From: Sphingobium sp.
GTDB taxonomy: Bacteria; Pseudomonadota; Alphaproteobacteria; Sphingomonadales; Sphingomonadaceae
Assembly: GCA_020051025.1 (NCBI GenBank)
Contig: JAGVJS010000185.1
Span: forward strand, 1-5,784
DNA length: 5,784 nt
Direction of reading: 5' to 3'
Under the pieces are notes generated by a model. That model searched no databases, was not told where the DNA came from, and was given only the letters and a program-made list of their open reading frames with translations. Positions 1 to 5,784 of this stretch are shown here, piece by piece (the first letter of the stretch is position 1; every line of letters starts with the position of its first letter). A program made the position numbers and the translations under genes.

Positions 1-448
1 CCTGCGCCACCGTCAGCGCCGGGGGGGAGGCGTCGACGCCCAGCCCTTTTGCCTGCGGCCATTCCGCCAGCGCGGCGAGCAGCAATGCGCCCGAGCCGGT
101 GCCGAGATCGAGGATGGTCGCTGGAGCGCGGCCGGTGAAATGGTCAATCGCTGCCTCGATCAGCGTTTCGCTGTCCGGGCGGGGAATGAGCGTGTCCGGC
201 GTGACGGAGAGGCTGATCGTCCAGAAATCGCGGGTGCCGGTAATATGGGCGATCGGTTCGCCATCCAGCCGCCGGGCGAGCAGGGCAGGGAAGGTATCGG
301 GCACGGTCAGGTCGCGCTGGCGCAGCAGCATGTCACCGCGCGAGAGGCCCAGCGCATGGGCCATCAGCAGTTCCGCGTCGAGCCGCGCGGTATCGCTTGC
401 GACGGCGAGTTGGACAGTTGCGGCGCGCAGGGCGTCGGAAAGCGTCAC
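1..448 (-). CDS. prmC: Release factor glutamine N5-methyltransferase PrmC (HemK), N-terminal part; 3' end outside window
   Basis: The enzyme uses S-adenosylmethionine to methylate the glutamine of the GGQ motif in RF1 and RF2 in the cytoplasm, which speeds peptide release. The 149 visible residues show the family's layout: an N-terminal helical substrate-binding domain (about 1-85), the linker signature LIPRPDSE near 87-94, SAM-binding motif I DLGTGSG at 114-120, and the acidic ribose-binding position D139 in GVDAS. The catalytic NPPY motif should lie beyond the left edge and cannot be seen, so completeness is unknown. The chosen start is GTG at 448-446. It overlaps the prfA stop in a GTGA junction, so the gene begins inside prfA; no strong Shine-Dalgarno is visible, which suggests translational coupling. 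It sits directly after prfA, which encodes its substrate. Identity is well supported by motifs and context; the exact start is slightly less certain. Confidence 0.93.
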   Translation of the reverse strand, partial: MTLSDALRAATVQLAVASDTARLDAELLMAHALGLSRGDMLLRQRDLTVPDTFPALLARRLDGEPIAHITGTRDFWTISLSVTPDTLIPRPDSETLIEAAIDHFTGRAPATILDLGTGSGALLLAALAEWPQAKGLGVDASPPALTVAQ

Positions 449-1536
449 CCCACCCCGTCCAGCTGCGCCAGCCGCGCAGCCTCATCCTCCGCGACCAGCG
501 CGTTGATGACGTCGGACAGGCCCGGCCCTTCCAGGATTTCGGGCAGGCGGTGCAGGGTCAGGTTGATGCGGTGATCGGTCACGCGGCCCTGCGGGAAATT
601 ATAGGTGCGGATGCGTTCGGACCGGTCGCCCGATCCCACCATCGCCTTGCGCGCGCCGGCCTGTTCGCTGGCGGCGCGTTCCCGCTCCGCTTCATAGATG
701 CGGGCGCGCAGCACCTGCATCGCCTTCGCCTTGTTCTTGTGCTGCGATCGTTCGTCCTGCTGCGTCACCACGATGCCGCTGGGCAAATGGGTAATGCGCA
801 CGGCGGAGTCGGTGGTGTTGACGTGCTGACCGCCCGCGCCGGACGCGCGATAGATGTCGATCTTGAGGTCGGAGTCGGCGATCTGGACGTCCACTTCCTC
901 CGGTTCGGGCAGGATGGCGACGGTCGCAGCCGAGGTATGGATGCGCCCGCCGCTTTCGGTCGCGGGGACGCGCTGGACGCGGTGGACGCCGCTTTCGAAC
1001 TTCAGCTTGGCGAAGACGCCAGTGCCGTTGACGCTGGCCACCACTTCCTTGAACCCGCCCTGTTCGGAGGCGTTGGCGGAGAGCAGTTCCATCTTCCAGC
1101 CCTGCGTATCGGCATAGCGCTGATACATGCGGAACAGGTCGCCGGCGAACAGCGCCGCTTCGTCGCCGCCGGTCCCGGCGCGGATTTCCAGCATGGCGGG
1201 GCGCGCATCAGCAGCGTCGCGGGGCAGTAATTGCAGCGCCAGCGCCCGTTCGGCGTCGGGTAACTGGCTTTTGAGGAGTTGCATTTCCTCCTGCGCCATT
1301 TCGCGCATCAGGGGGTCGGCGTCCGACTCCTCACCGCCAGCCATCACGTCGAGCGCAGCCAGTTCCTGCCGCAGGCGGCGCACTTCATGCGCGGCGCGGG
1401 CGACCGGTTCGATCTCCGCATATTCCTTCGACAGTTTCACGAACGCTTCGGGCGCGAGGTCGGCGCGCGTCATCGCCGCCTGCACCTCATCCCGGCGCGC
1501 CTCGATCTGCGCGATGCGTTCGGCGGAAATGTGCAT
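445..1536 (-). CDS. prfA: Peptide chain release factor 1 (RF1)
   Basis: RF1 recognises UAA and UAG stop codons in the ribosomal A site and triggers hydrolysis of peptidyl-tRNA. The 363-residue protein is of normal family length. Its stop-codon recognition tripeptide is PAT (191-193), the PxT form of RF1 rather than the SPF of RF2. The catalytic GGQ lies at 235-237, followed by the conserved basic stretch [13 protein letters not shown] (260-272). The N-terminal part (about 1-105) is the helical domain, and [11 protein letters not shown] (121-131) is a conserved core segment. The ATG shares its first base with the hisS stop codon (TGATG), and only a weak GGTGA lies upstream, so translation is probably coupled to hisS. 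The next gene, prmC, modifies the Q of GGQ. The gene appears intact, with no missing key residues. Confidence 0.98.
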   Translation of the reverse strand: MHISAERIAQIEARRDEVQAAMTRADLAPEAFVKLSKEYAEIEPVARAAHEVRRLRQELAALDVMAGGEESDADPLMREMAQEEMQLLKSQLPDAERALALQLLPRDAADARPAMLEIRAGTGGDEAALFAGDLFRMYQRYADTQGWKMELLSANASEQGGFKEVVASVNGTGVFAKLKFESGVHRVQRVPATESGGRIHTSAATVAILPEPEEVDVQIADSDLKIDIYRASGAGGQHVNTTDSAVRITHLPSGIVVTQQDERSQHKNKAKAMQVLRARIYEAERERAASEQAGARKAMVGSGDRSERIRTYNFPQGRVTDHRINLTLHRLPEILEGPGLSDVINALVAEDEAARLAQLDGVG

Positions 1537-2798
1537 CAGAGCGCCGTCACCGTCGCGATCAGAGCGTCGAGCGCCACGGCCTGCTGCTCGCCGGTGCCCA
1601 GGTTGCGCACAGCGGCTTCGCCCCGCACCAGTTCATCATCGCCCAATATGATCGCCCAGGCGGCGCCCGATGCGTTCGCGCGCTGCATGCGCTTCTTCAT
1701 ATTGCCGCGATAGCCCATGTCGCAGGCGATACCGGCGCGGCGCAGGTCGGCGATGATACCGGTCGCCTTCATTTCGGCGGCTTCGCCCATGGGGATGAGC
1801 ACGACGGCAGGCTTGTCGATCGCAGGCTGGTCGATCAGCATCGCCAGCCGCTCGATCCCCGCCGCCCAGCCGACCGCCGGGGTGGAAGGACCGCCCAGAT
1901 TTTCGATCAGCCCGTCATAGCGGCCGCCGCCCAGCACCGTGCCCTGCGCGCCCAGACGGTCGGTGATGAATTCGAACGCGGTGTGGCGATAATAATCGAG
2001 GCCGCGCACCAGACGGGCATTGCGTTCCCACGCCACGCCCGCCGCATCGAGGCCGCTCGTCACCTTTTCGAAGAAGCTGCGCGCTTCGTCGGTAAGGTAG
2101 GCGTCGATGTCCGGCGCGCTGTCGGCGACCGGGCGGTCGCGCGGATCCTTGCTGTCGAGGATGCGCAGCGGGTTCTTCGCCAGTCGTTCCACGCTGTCTT
2201 CCGACAACTGATCCCTGTGCGCCTCGAAATGGGCGATCAAAGCGGCGCGCCAGGCGTCGCGGCTCGGCCCGTCGCCCAGCGTGTTGAGGTTGAGCGTCAC
2301 GCCATCTGCTACGCCCAGTTCCTTCAGCAACTGGTCGGCCAGCACCAGCAGTTCCACGTCCGCGCCTGGCTCGCCCGCGCCGAGGATTTCGGCGTCGAGC
2401 TGGTGAAACTGGCGGAAGCGGCCCTTTTGCGGGCGTTCGTAGCGAAACAGCGGGCCGTGGGTCGCCACTTTCAGCGGCGCAAATTGCTGCCAGCCTTCGG
2501 TGATATAGGCGCGGCTGATGCCGGCGGTGAATTCGGGGCGCAGGGTGATGCTGTCGCCGCCGCGATCCTCGAACGTATACATCTCCTTGGAGACGACATC
2601 GGTGCTTTCGCCCAGCGAGCGGGCGAAAACGGCGGTGGATTCGAACACCGGCACTTCGACCCGCTGGAATCCATAGAGTTTGCGCACCCGGTCGAACGTC
2701 GCGACCACATGGGCGAAGCGCTCCTGAAACGCTTCGGTGGTGCCGCCCAGCATGTCCTGCGTTCCGCGCACCGGGCGCGGCGTTTCTATCTTCGCCAT
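1536..2798 (-). CDS. hisS: Histidyl-tRNA synthetase (HisRS)
   Basis: This class II aminoacyl-tRNA synthetase charges tRNA-His with histidine in an ATP-dependent reaction in the cytoplasm. At 420 residues it has the usual bacterial length. Motif 2 is seen at about 117-139 ([17 protein letters not shown], with the ATP-contacting arginine). The HisRS-specific histidine A-type motif [13 protein letters not shown] is at 265-277, [15 protein letters not shown] is at 289-303, and the motif 3 region [11 protein letters not shown] is at 310-320. The rest (about 330-420) is the anticodon-binding domain. The ATG at 2798-2796 is preceded by AAAGG (2811-2807) with an 8-nt spacer, which supports this start. 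It is the first gene of the hisS-prfA-prmC run and is transcribed away from the M61 gene. No T-box or other leader was recognised. The motif 2 loop is the ordinary bacterial form, unlike the divergent HisRS reported in several other alphaproteobacterial orders. Confidence 0.98.
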   Translation of the reverse strand: MAKIETPRPVRGTQDMLGGTTEAFQERFAHVVATFDRVRKLYGFQRVEVPVFESTAVFARSLGESTDVVSKEMYTFEDRGGDSITLRPEFTAGISRAYITEGWQQFAPLKVATHGPLFRYERPQKGRFRQFHQLDAEILGAGEPGADVELLVLADQLLKELGVADGVTLNLNTLGDGPSRDAWRAALIAHFEAHRDQLSEDSVERLAKNPLRILDSKDPRDRPVADSAPDIDAYLTDEARSFFEKVTSGLDAAGVAWERNARLVRGLDYYRHTAFEFITDRLGAQGTVLGGGRYDGLIENLGGPSTPAVGWAAGIERLAMLIDQPAIDKPAVVLIPMGEAAEMKATGIIADLRRAGIACDMGYRGNMKKRMQRANASGAAWAIILGDDELVRGEAAVRNLGTGEQQAVALDALIATVTAL

Positions 2799-2806
2799 GG
2801 CGCGCG

Positions 2807-2811
2807 CCTTT
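2807..2811 (-). promoter_or_regulatory. Ribosome binding site of hisS
   Basis: AAAGG on the minus strand, 8 nt before the hisS ATG. It fixes the start at 2798 and argues against any longer reading. Confidence 0.6.
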
Positions 2812-2849
2812 AACGAACATTGTGTCCCAAGGAAACGCGCTTTTTGGGG

Positions 2850-2872
2850 CAGGCTTTCAGCCTGAGTTCAGG
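2850..2872. promoter_or_regulatory. Overlapping inverted repeats with an 11-bp-spaced TTCAG direct repeat, candidate operator
   Basis: CAGGCT-TTC-AGCCTG (2850-2864) is a perfect 6-bp-arm inverted repeat. It overlaps CCTGA-GT-TCAGG (2861-2872), with perfect 5-bp arms. Within them TTCAG occurs at 2856-2860 and again at 2867-2871, 11 bp start to start, about one helical turn. That spacing suits a tandem dimer of an OmpR/PhoB-type response regulator. A binding role is inference; a short transcript hairpin is the alternative. Confidence 0.35.
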
Positions 2873-2932
2873 GGGGTGGACGCAGGCGGCCCATCACGCC
2901 ATGCTGAACGGCATCCGGGCCATTCGGCCCCG

Positions 2933-2944
2933 CAGAAATTTCTG
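2933..2944. promoter_or_regulatory. Perfect 12-bp palindrome at the M61 ribosome binding site, candidate operator
   Basis: CAGAAATTTCTG is fully self-complementary with no spacer, and its last base is the first base of the GGAG Shine-Dalgarno. A protein bound here, or a structure including it, could affect expression of the peptidase gene. A perfect 12-mer palindrome is expected by chance at a few per cent in a region this size, so the call is tentative. Confidence 0.25.
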
Positions 2945-2947
2945 GAG
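2944..2947 (+). promoter_or_regulatory. Ribosome binding site that decides the M61 start
   Basis: GGAG lies 6 nt before ATG 2954. It selects the start that exposes a signal peptide at the N-terminus, in preference to the in-frame GTG at 2822, which has no comparable site. Confidence 0.75.
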
Positions 2948-2953
2948 ACCTTC

Positions 2954-4873
2954 ATGATCCGCAGCCTTGCTGCCGCCCTCTGTCTTTCGACGGCTATCGC
3001 CAGTCCGCTTTTCGCGCAGGACGCGATCCGGTCCAAGCCGACCGCGCTGCCCGTCGACAGCGCAGCCCCCATGCCCAAGGATGTGCCCTATCCCGGCGGC
3101 ACCATCCGTCTGGAAGTTGATGCGACCGACACGACCCAGCGCATCTTCCGCGTGAAGGAGACGATCCCCGTCGCTGCCGCAGGGCCGCTCAAGCTGATGA
3201 TGCCGGCCTGGCTGCCGGGCAACCATGCGCCGCGCGGGCAGATCGAGAAACTGACCGGCCTGACCTTCACCGCCAATGGCCAGCCGGTGGCGTGGAAGCG
3301 CGACCCGCTGAACGTCTATGCCTTCCAGATCGACGTGCCGCAGGGCGCGACGGAAGTGGTGGCGCAGTTCCAGTTCCTGTCCGCGACCCAGCCCAATCAG
3401 GGCCGCGTCGTCGTGACGCCCAAGATGCTGAACATTCAATGGGAAAGCGTGTCGCTGTATCCGGCCGGCTATTATACCCGGCAGATCCCGATCCAGCCGA
3501 CCGTCACCTATCCGGCGGGCTGGCAGGCCGCGACCGCGCTGCGCGGGACCAAGAGCGGCAATAGCATCGCCTATGAGACGATCGACTATGAAGCGTTGCA
3601 GGATTCGCCGGTGTTTGCCGGCACCCATTTCAAGGCCGTCGATCTTGGCAGCAATGTGACGCTGAATCTGGTGGCGGACGATGCCGACGAACTGGATTTC
3701 AAGCCGGAGCAGATCGCCAAGCATAAAAAGCTGGTGGCCGAAGCCGGCGCGCTGTTCGGCACCTATCATTTCAACCATTATGACTTCCTGCTGGCCATCA
3801 CCGACGAAATGGGCGGCATCGGGCTGGAGCATCACCGCTCGTCCGAGAATCAGGTCGAGCCGGGCTATTTCAAGAAATGGGATTCGGGCGAGGCGCTGCT
3901 GGACCGCAACCTGCTGCCGCATGAATTCACCCATAGCTGGGACGGCAAGTTCCGCCGCCCCGACTTGCTGTGGACGCCCGATTTCAATGTGCCGATGCAG
4001 GATAATCTGCTGTGGGTCTATGAAGGACAGACGCAGTTCTGGGGCTATGTGCTGGGCGCGCGGTCGGGCATGTTCTCCAAGGCTGAGACGCTGGACGCCT
4101 ATGCGCAGATTGCGGCGAAGCTGGACACGGCGGTCGGCCGCCAGTGGCGCCCGATGGAGGACACCACCCTCGATCCCGTCATCTCCGCCCGTCGGCCCAA
4201 GGGCTGGACCAGCTGGCAGCGGTCCGAGGATTATTACAACGAAGGCCTGATGATCTGGCTGGAGGCCGACGCGATCATTGCCAAGGCGACGCGCGGCAGG
4301 AAGGGCCTCGACGATTTCGCCAAGGCGTTCTTCGGCATCAATCCGGGCGACTGGGGGCAGGTCGTCTATAATCGCGACGACGTGATCAAGACGCTGAACG
4401 ACATCGCGCCTTATGACTGGGCCGCCTTCTTCCAGAAATATGTCGATTCGCCGACGAAGGAGACGCCCAAGGGCGGCTTCATCCTGGGCGGATACAAGCT
4501 GGTCTATGGCGAAGAGCCGGGCGCCATCACCAAGGCAGCCGAGGGTGCGGGCAAGATGGTGGACCAGAGCTTCGGCATCGGCGCCATGGTCAAGAATGAC
4601 GGCGAAGTCAGCGGCGTCATCTGGGACAGCGCAGCCTTCAAGGCCGGCCTCGTCACCGGCGCCAAGATATTGGCGGTCAATGGCGACGAATTTTCCGGCG
4701 ATGCGTGGAAGGCCGCGATCAAGGCCAGGACGCCGATCCAGATCATCCTAAAGCAGGATAAATACTATCGCACTTTGACACTCGATTATTCGGGCGGGCT
4801 GCGCTATCCGCGCCTCGAAAAGACAGGAGAGGGTGAGGGCAGCCTCGACAAGCTGCTCAAAGCCAGAACATGA
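2954..4873 (+). CDS. Secreted M61 family zinc aminopeptidase (glycyl aminopeptidase type) with C-terminal PDZ domain
   Basis: This is probably a periplasmic or exported metallo-aminopeptidase. The M61 type member is a glycyl aminopeptidase from 'Sphingomonas capsulata', which prefers N-terminal glycine or alanine; substrate preference here is inferred from family only. The 639-residue protein begins with a Sec-type signal peptide (Arg3, hydrophobic 5-16, likely cleavage near Ala21). The M61 N-terminal beta domain spans roughly 45-240. The catalytic domain has conserved GGIGLEHH (287-294), the zinc motif HEFTH with H323, E324 and H327, the following SWDGKFRRP, and the probable third ligand E357 in VYEGQTQ. 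SEDYYNEG (424-431) matches the conserved family tyrosine region. A PDZ-like domain occupies about 535-605. All expected catalytic residues are present. ppa follows 37 bp downstream on the same strand with no terminator seen between, so cotranscription is possible. The start is supported by GGAG and the signal peptide. C10 was considered as a lipobox but has Leu at -1 and is too early. Confidence 0.92.
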   Translation: MIRSLAAALCLSTAIASPLFAQDAIRSKPTALPVDSAAPMPKDVPYPGGTIRLEVDATDTTQRIFRVKETIPVAAAGPLKLMMPAWLPGNHAPRGQIEKLTGLTFTANGQPVAWKRDPLNVYAFQIDVPQGATEVVAQFQFLSATQPNQGRVVVTPKMLNIQWESVSLYPAGYYTRQIPIQPTVTYPAGWQAATALRGTKSGNSIAYETIDYEALQDSPVFAGTHFKAVDLGSNVTLNLVADDADELDFKPEQIAKHKKLVAEAGALFGTYHFNHYDFLLAITDEMGGIGLEHHRSSENQVEPGYFKKWDSGEALLDRNLLPHEFTHSWDGKFRRPDLLWTPDFNVPMQDNLLWVYEGQTQFWGYVLGARSGMFSKAETLDAYAQIAAKLDTAVGRQWRPMEDTTLDPVISARRPKGWTSWQRSEDYYNEGLMIWLEADAIIAKATRGRKGLDDFAKAFFGINPGDWGQVVYNRDDVIKTLNDIAPYDWAAFFQKYVDSPTKETPKGGFILGGYKLVYGEEPGAITKAAEGAGKMVDQSFGIGAMVKNDGEVSGVIWDSAAFKAGLVTGAKILAVNGDEFSGDAWKAAIKARTPIQIILKQDKYYRTLTLDYSGGLRYPRLEKTGEGEGSLDKLLKART

Positions 4874-4897
4874 GTCACCCGCAACGCAACTTGAAGC

Positions 4898-4903
4898 AAA
4901 AGG
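4898..4903 (+). promoter_or_regulatory. Ribosome binding site of ppa
   Basis: AAAAGG lies 7 nt before ATG 4911. It supports the 182-residue pyrophosphatase over a longer in-frame reading from 4833 that would overlap the end of the peptidase gene. Confidence 0.6.
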
Positions 4904-4910
4904 CGTTTCC

Positions 4911-5459
4911 ATGAATATCGAACTCATCTCGGTCGGCGACGATCCGCCCAACAGCCTGAACGTCATCATCGAAGTACCCGTCGGCGGCGAACCGGTGAAA
5001 TATGAATTCGACAAGGCGTCGGGCGCGCTGTTCGTGGACCGCATCCTGCACACGCCGATGCGCTATCCGGCGAACTATGGCTTCGTGCCGCACACGCTGT
5101 CGCCCGATGGCGATCCGCTGGACGCGCTGGTCATCGCCCGCTCGCCCTTCGTTCCCGGCTCCGTCGTGCGTGCGCGCCCGATCGCCGTGCTCAATCTGGA
5201 AGACGAAGCCGGCGGCGACGAAAAGCTGGTCTGCGTACCCGACGACAAGACCTTCCCTTACTACAGCAATGTGGGTGAGAAGGACGATCTGCCGGGCATC
5301 GTGATGGAGCAGATCGAACATTTCTTCACCCACTACAAGGACTTGGAAAAGACCAAGTGGGTCCGCATCGGTACCTGGGGCGGGGCAGAAGACGCCAAGC
5401 GTATCACGCTGGAGGCGATCGAACGCTATCAGGCGAGCAAGGCGGAAAAAGCGGCGTAA
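4911..5459 (+). CDS. ppa: Inorganic pyrophosphatase, family I
   Basis: This cytoplasmic Mg2+-dependent enzyme hydrolyses pyrophosphate to two phosphates, pulling forward reactions such as aminoacyl-tRNA, nucleic acid and lipid precursor synthesis. The 182 residues match the usual length of the bacterial homohexameric enzyme (E. coli about 175). The family signature DGDPLDALV is at 66-74, with metal ligands D66, D68 and D71. Other active-site residues line up with the E. coli enzyme: E21, K30, E32, R44, Y52, Y56, D98, E99, D103, K105, Y142 and K143. The start is ATG 4911, where the conserved N-terminus begins. It lies 37 bp after the M61 gene, so it may share a transcript or have its own promoter inside the end of that gene. 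A strong terminator begins 16 bp after its stop. Nothing is missing or odd. Confidence 0.98.
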   Translation: MNIELISVGDDPPNSLNVIIEVPVGGEPVKYEFDKASGALFVDRILHTPMRYPANYGFVPHTLSPDGDPLDALVIARSPFVPGSVVRARPIAVLNLEDEAGGDEKLVCVPDDKTFPYYSNVGEKDDLPGIVMEQIEHFFTHYKDLEKTKWVRIGTWGGAEDAKRITLEAIERYQASKAEKAA

Positions 5460-5475
5460 GGCCGGCTTCTTTCTG

Positions 5476-5524
5476 GAAATGAAAAAGGCCGCGTGGAACA
5501 TCTCCACGCGGCCTTTTTCATTTC
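5476..5524. terminator. Bidirectional intrinsic terminator between ppa and the convergent gene
   Basis: The arms 5476-5497 and 5503-5524 are a perfect 22-bp inverted repeat around the 5-nt loop ACATC. The GC-rich inner stem (GGCCGCGTGGA) is flanked by AAAAA on the left and TTTTT on the right, so the transcript from either strand ends in a hairpin followed by a U-tract. It can therefore stop transcription from ppa (plus) and from the minus-strand gene ending at 5606. Confidence 0.93.
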
Positions 5525-5525
5525 T

Positions 5526-5598
5526 CCGTTCGCTTCGCGTGTGTCGAGAAGCGGATAACCCAACTCCCATGTTTCTCGACTTCGCTCGAAACGAACGG
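5526..5598. repeat. Long imperfect palindrome, REP/MITE-like intergenic element
   Basis: The left arm 5526-5552 and right arm 5571-5598 are near-complementary. Both, read in the arm orientation, begin CCGTTCG and include GTCGAGAA, with differences around the middle and one length difference. The spacer is 18 nt (5553-5570). The right arm on the minus strand contains GAGCGAAGTCGAG, a core I associate with abundant short intergenic repeats of sphingomonads; this is recollection, not a search. The position, in a convergent gap just after a terminator, is typical of REP-type elements. No flanking target duplication was recognised, and no transposase gene is present. A second terminator hairpin is an alternative, but it lacks a T-tract. 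Confidence 0.6.
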
Positions 5599-5605
5599 TT
5601 GTTGG

Positions 5606-5784
5606 CTATATGAGCCGGTCCGCATCCAGCGCCATGGCGAGCGAATCCCGGCCCTTGGGCATGCGGGCGTGGAGGCGTGCGTCGGCCTCGACCAGCCGCT
5701 CGATCCCGGCCTCCAGCTGATCTTCCGGCAGGGTGAAGGGCAGGCGCATGAAGCGTTCGAACGCGCCGCTGACGCCGAAGCGCG
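5606..5784 (-). CDS. C-terminus of a probable PLP-dependent aminotransferase-fold protein (MocR-like regulator or aminotransferase), 5' part outside window
   Basis: An open minus-strand frame enters from the right edge and ends at TAG 5608-5606, giving the last 58 residues. The segment FERFMRLPFTLPEDQLEAGIERLVEA (residues 8-33 of the visible part) resembles the final strand and helix of class I/II aminotransferase folds, especially the R-L-P-F then L-P-x-x-x-L-x-x-x-I-x-R-L pattern near the end of GntR/MocR-type regulators with an aminotransferase domain. The visible part contains no catalytic lysine or DNA-binding domain, so regulator versus enzyme cannot be decided. The tail after that (34-58) is not recognised. 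It converges on ppa and shares the bidirectional terminator. Confidence 0.6.
   Translation of the reverse strand, partial: RFGVSGAFERFMRLPFTLPEDQLEAGIERLVEADARLHARMPKGRDSLAMALDADRLI

Larger units (their letters stand above)
2799..2953. promoter_or_regulatory. Divergent intergenic region between hisS and the M61 peptidase gene
   Basis: This 155-bp gap separates two start codons pointing in opposite directions, so it must hold the promoter of the hisS operon and, most likely, that of the peptidase gene. I could not assign -35/-10 boxes with confidence on either strand. It holds several small symmetric elements: the 2850-2872 inverted and direct repeats, a GGGCC/GGCCC hairpin at 2917-2930, and a perfect palindrome at 2933-2944. 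An open frame from GTG 2822 runs through it into the peptidase gene, but it lacks a Shine-Dalgarno and would bury the signal peptide. Confidence 0.6.

Noticed and set aside
397..1230. Long plus-strand open frame opposite prfA (277 codons)
   Set aside because: It is antisense to a confidently identified RF1 gene; high GC with G/C-rich third positions keeps the opposite strand open. Its protein has no recognisable domain.
1983..2813. Long plus-strand open frame opposite hisS (276 codons)
   Set aside because: Shadow of hisS; composition is Ala/Arg/Val/His-rich with no motif, and the minus-strand reading has all HisRS motifs.
1915..2820. Minus-strand open frame overlapping hisS in another frame (301 codons)
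   Set aside because: Arg/Gly/Pro-rich out-of-frame reading of hisS, with no family resemblance.
2954..2986. Lipoprotein signal at Cys10 of the M61 protein
   Set aside because: The residue before the cysteine is Leu and the hydrophobic stretch before it is too short; a signal peptidase I site near Ala21 fits better.
2894..3934. Long minus-strand open frame opposite the M61 gene (346 codons)
   Set aside because: Antisense shadow; the plus strand encodes intact M61 catalytic motifs over the same bases.
4833..4910. N-terminal extension of ppa by 26 residues
   Set aside because: It overlaps the end of the M61 gene, lacks family conservation, and AAAAGG sits correctly for ATG 4911.
4875..5570. 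Minus-strand open frame opposite ppa, starting in the palindromic repeat (231 codons)
   Set aside because: It would run through the bidirectional terminator and lies antisense to ppa; no recognisable domain.
1..5784. Novel defence, mobile or biosynthetic system, CRISPR array, tRNA or rRNA gene
   Set aside because: Nearly all of the window is accounted for by conserved housekeeping genes, one M61 peptidase and short intergenic elements. No spaced direct-repeat array, integrase, transposase or structural RNA was seen.

Overview
The window is high-GC DNA with strongly G/C-ending codons and ordinary single-copy bacterial housekeeping genes. The gene content and its resemblances point to an alphaproteobacterium of the Sphingomonadaceae (Sphingomonas, Sphingobium or Novosphingobium type). 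Three things support this: a secreted M61 peptidase, whose family type member is the glycyl aminopeptidase of 'Sphingomonas capsulata'; a canonical-type HisRS; and a GAGCGAAGTCGA-type intergenic palindrome that I associate with sphingomonads. The taxonomic call rests on recognition, not on a search.

The left half (1-2798) is a tightly packed minus-strand translation operon read right to left: hisS (histidyl-tRNA synthetase), prfA (peptide chain release factor 1), then prmC (the methyltransferase that modifies the GGQ glutamine of release factors; its C-terminal half lies beyond the left edge). hisS and prfA share one base in a TGATG junction. prfA and prmC overlap by four bases in a GTGA junction.

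A 155-bp divergent gap (2799-2953) separates hisS from the plus-strand genes. It carries a small hairpin, overlapping inverted and 11-bp-spaced direct TTCAG repeats, and a perfect 12-bp palindrome next to the ribosome binding site of the right-hand gene.

The right half holds a signal-peptide-bearing M61 zinc aminopeptidase with a C-terminal PDZ domain (2954-4873) and, 37 bp later on the same strand, a family I inorganic pyrophosphatase, ppa (4911-5459). A perfect 22-bp-stem terminator with A- and T-tracts on both sides (5476-5524) follows ppa, and immediately after it comes a 73-bp imperfect palindrome (5526-5598) resembling a REP/MITE-type repeat. The last 179 bases hold the C-terminus of a convergent minus-strand gene, probably a PLP-dependent aminotransferase-fold protein, possibly MocR-like.

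No new multi-gene system is evident; this is a conserved housekeeping region. The most interesting non-coding signals are the palindromic repeat beside the bidirectional terminator and the structured divergent promoter region.
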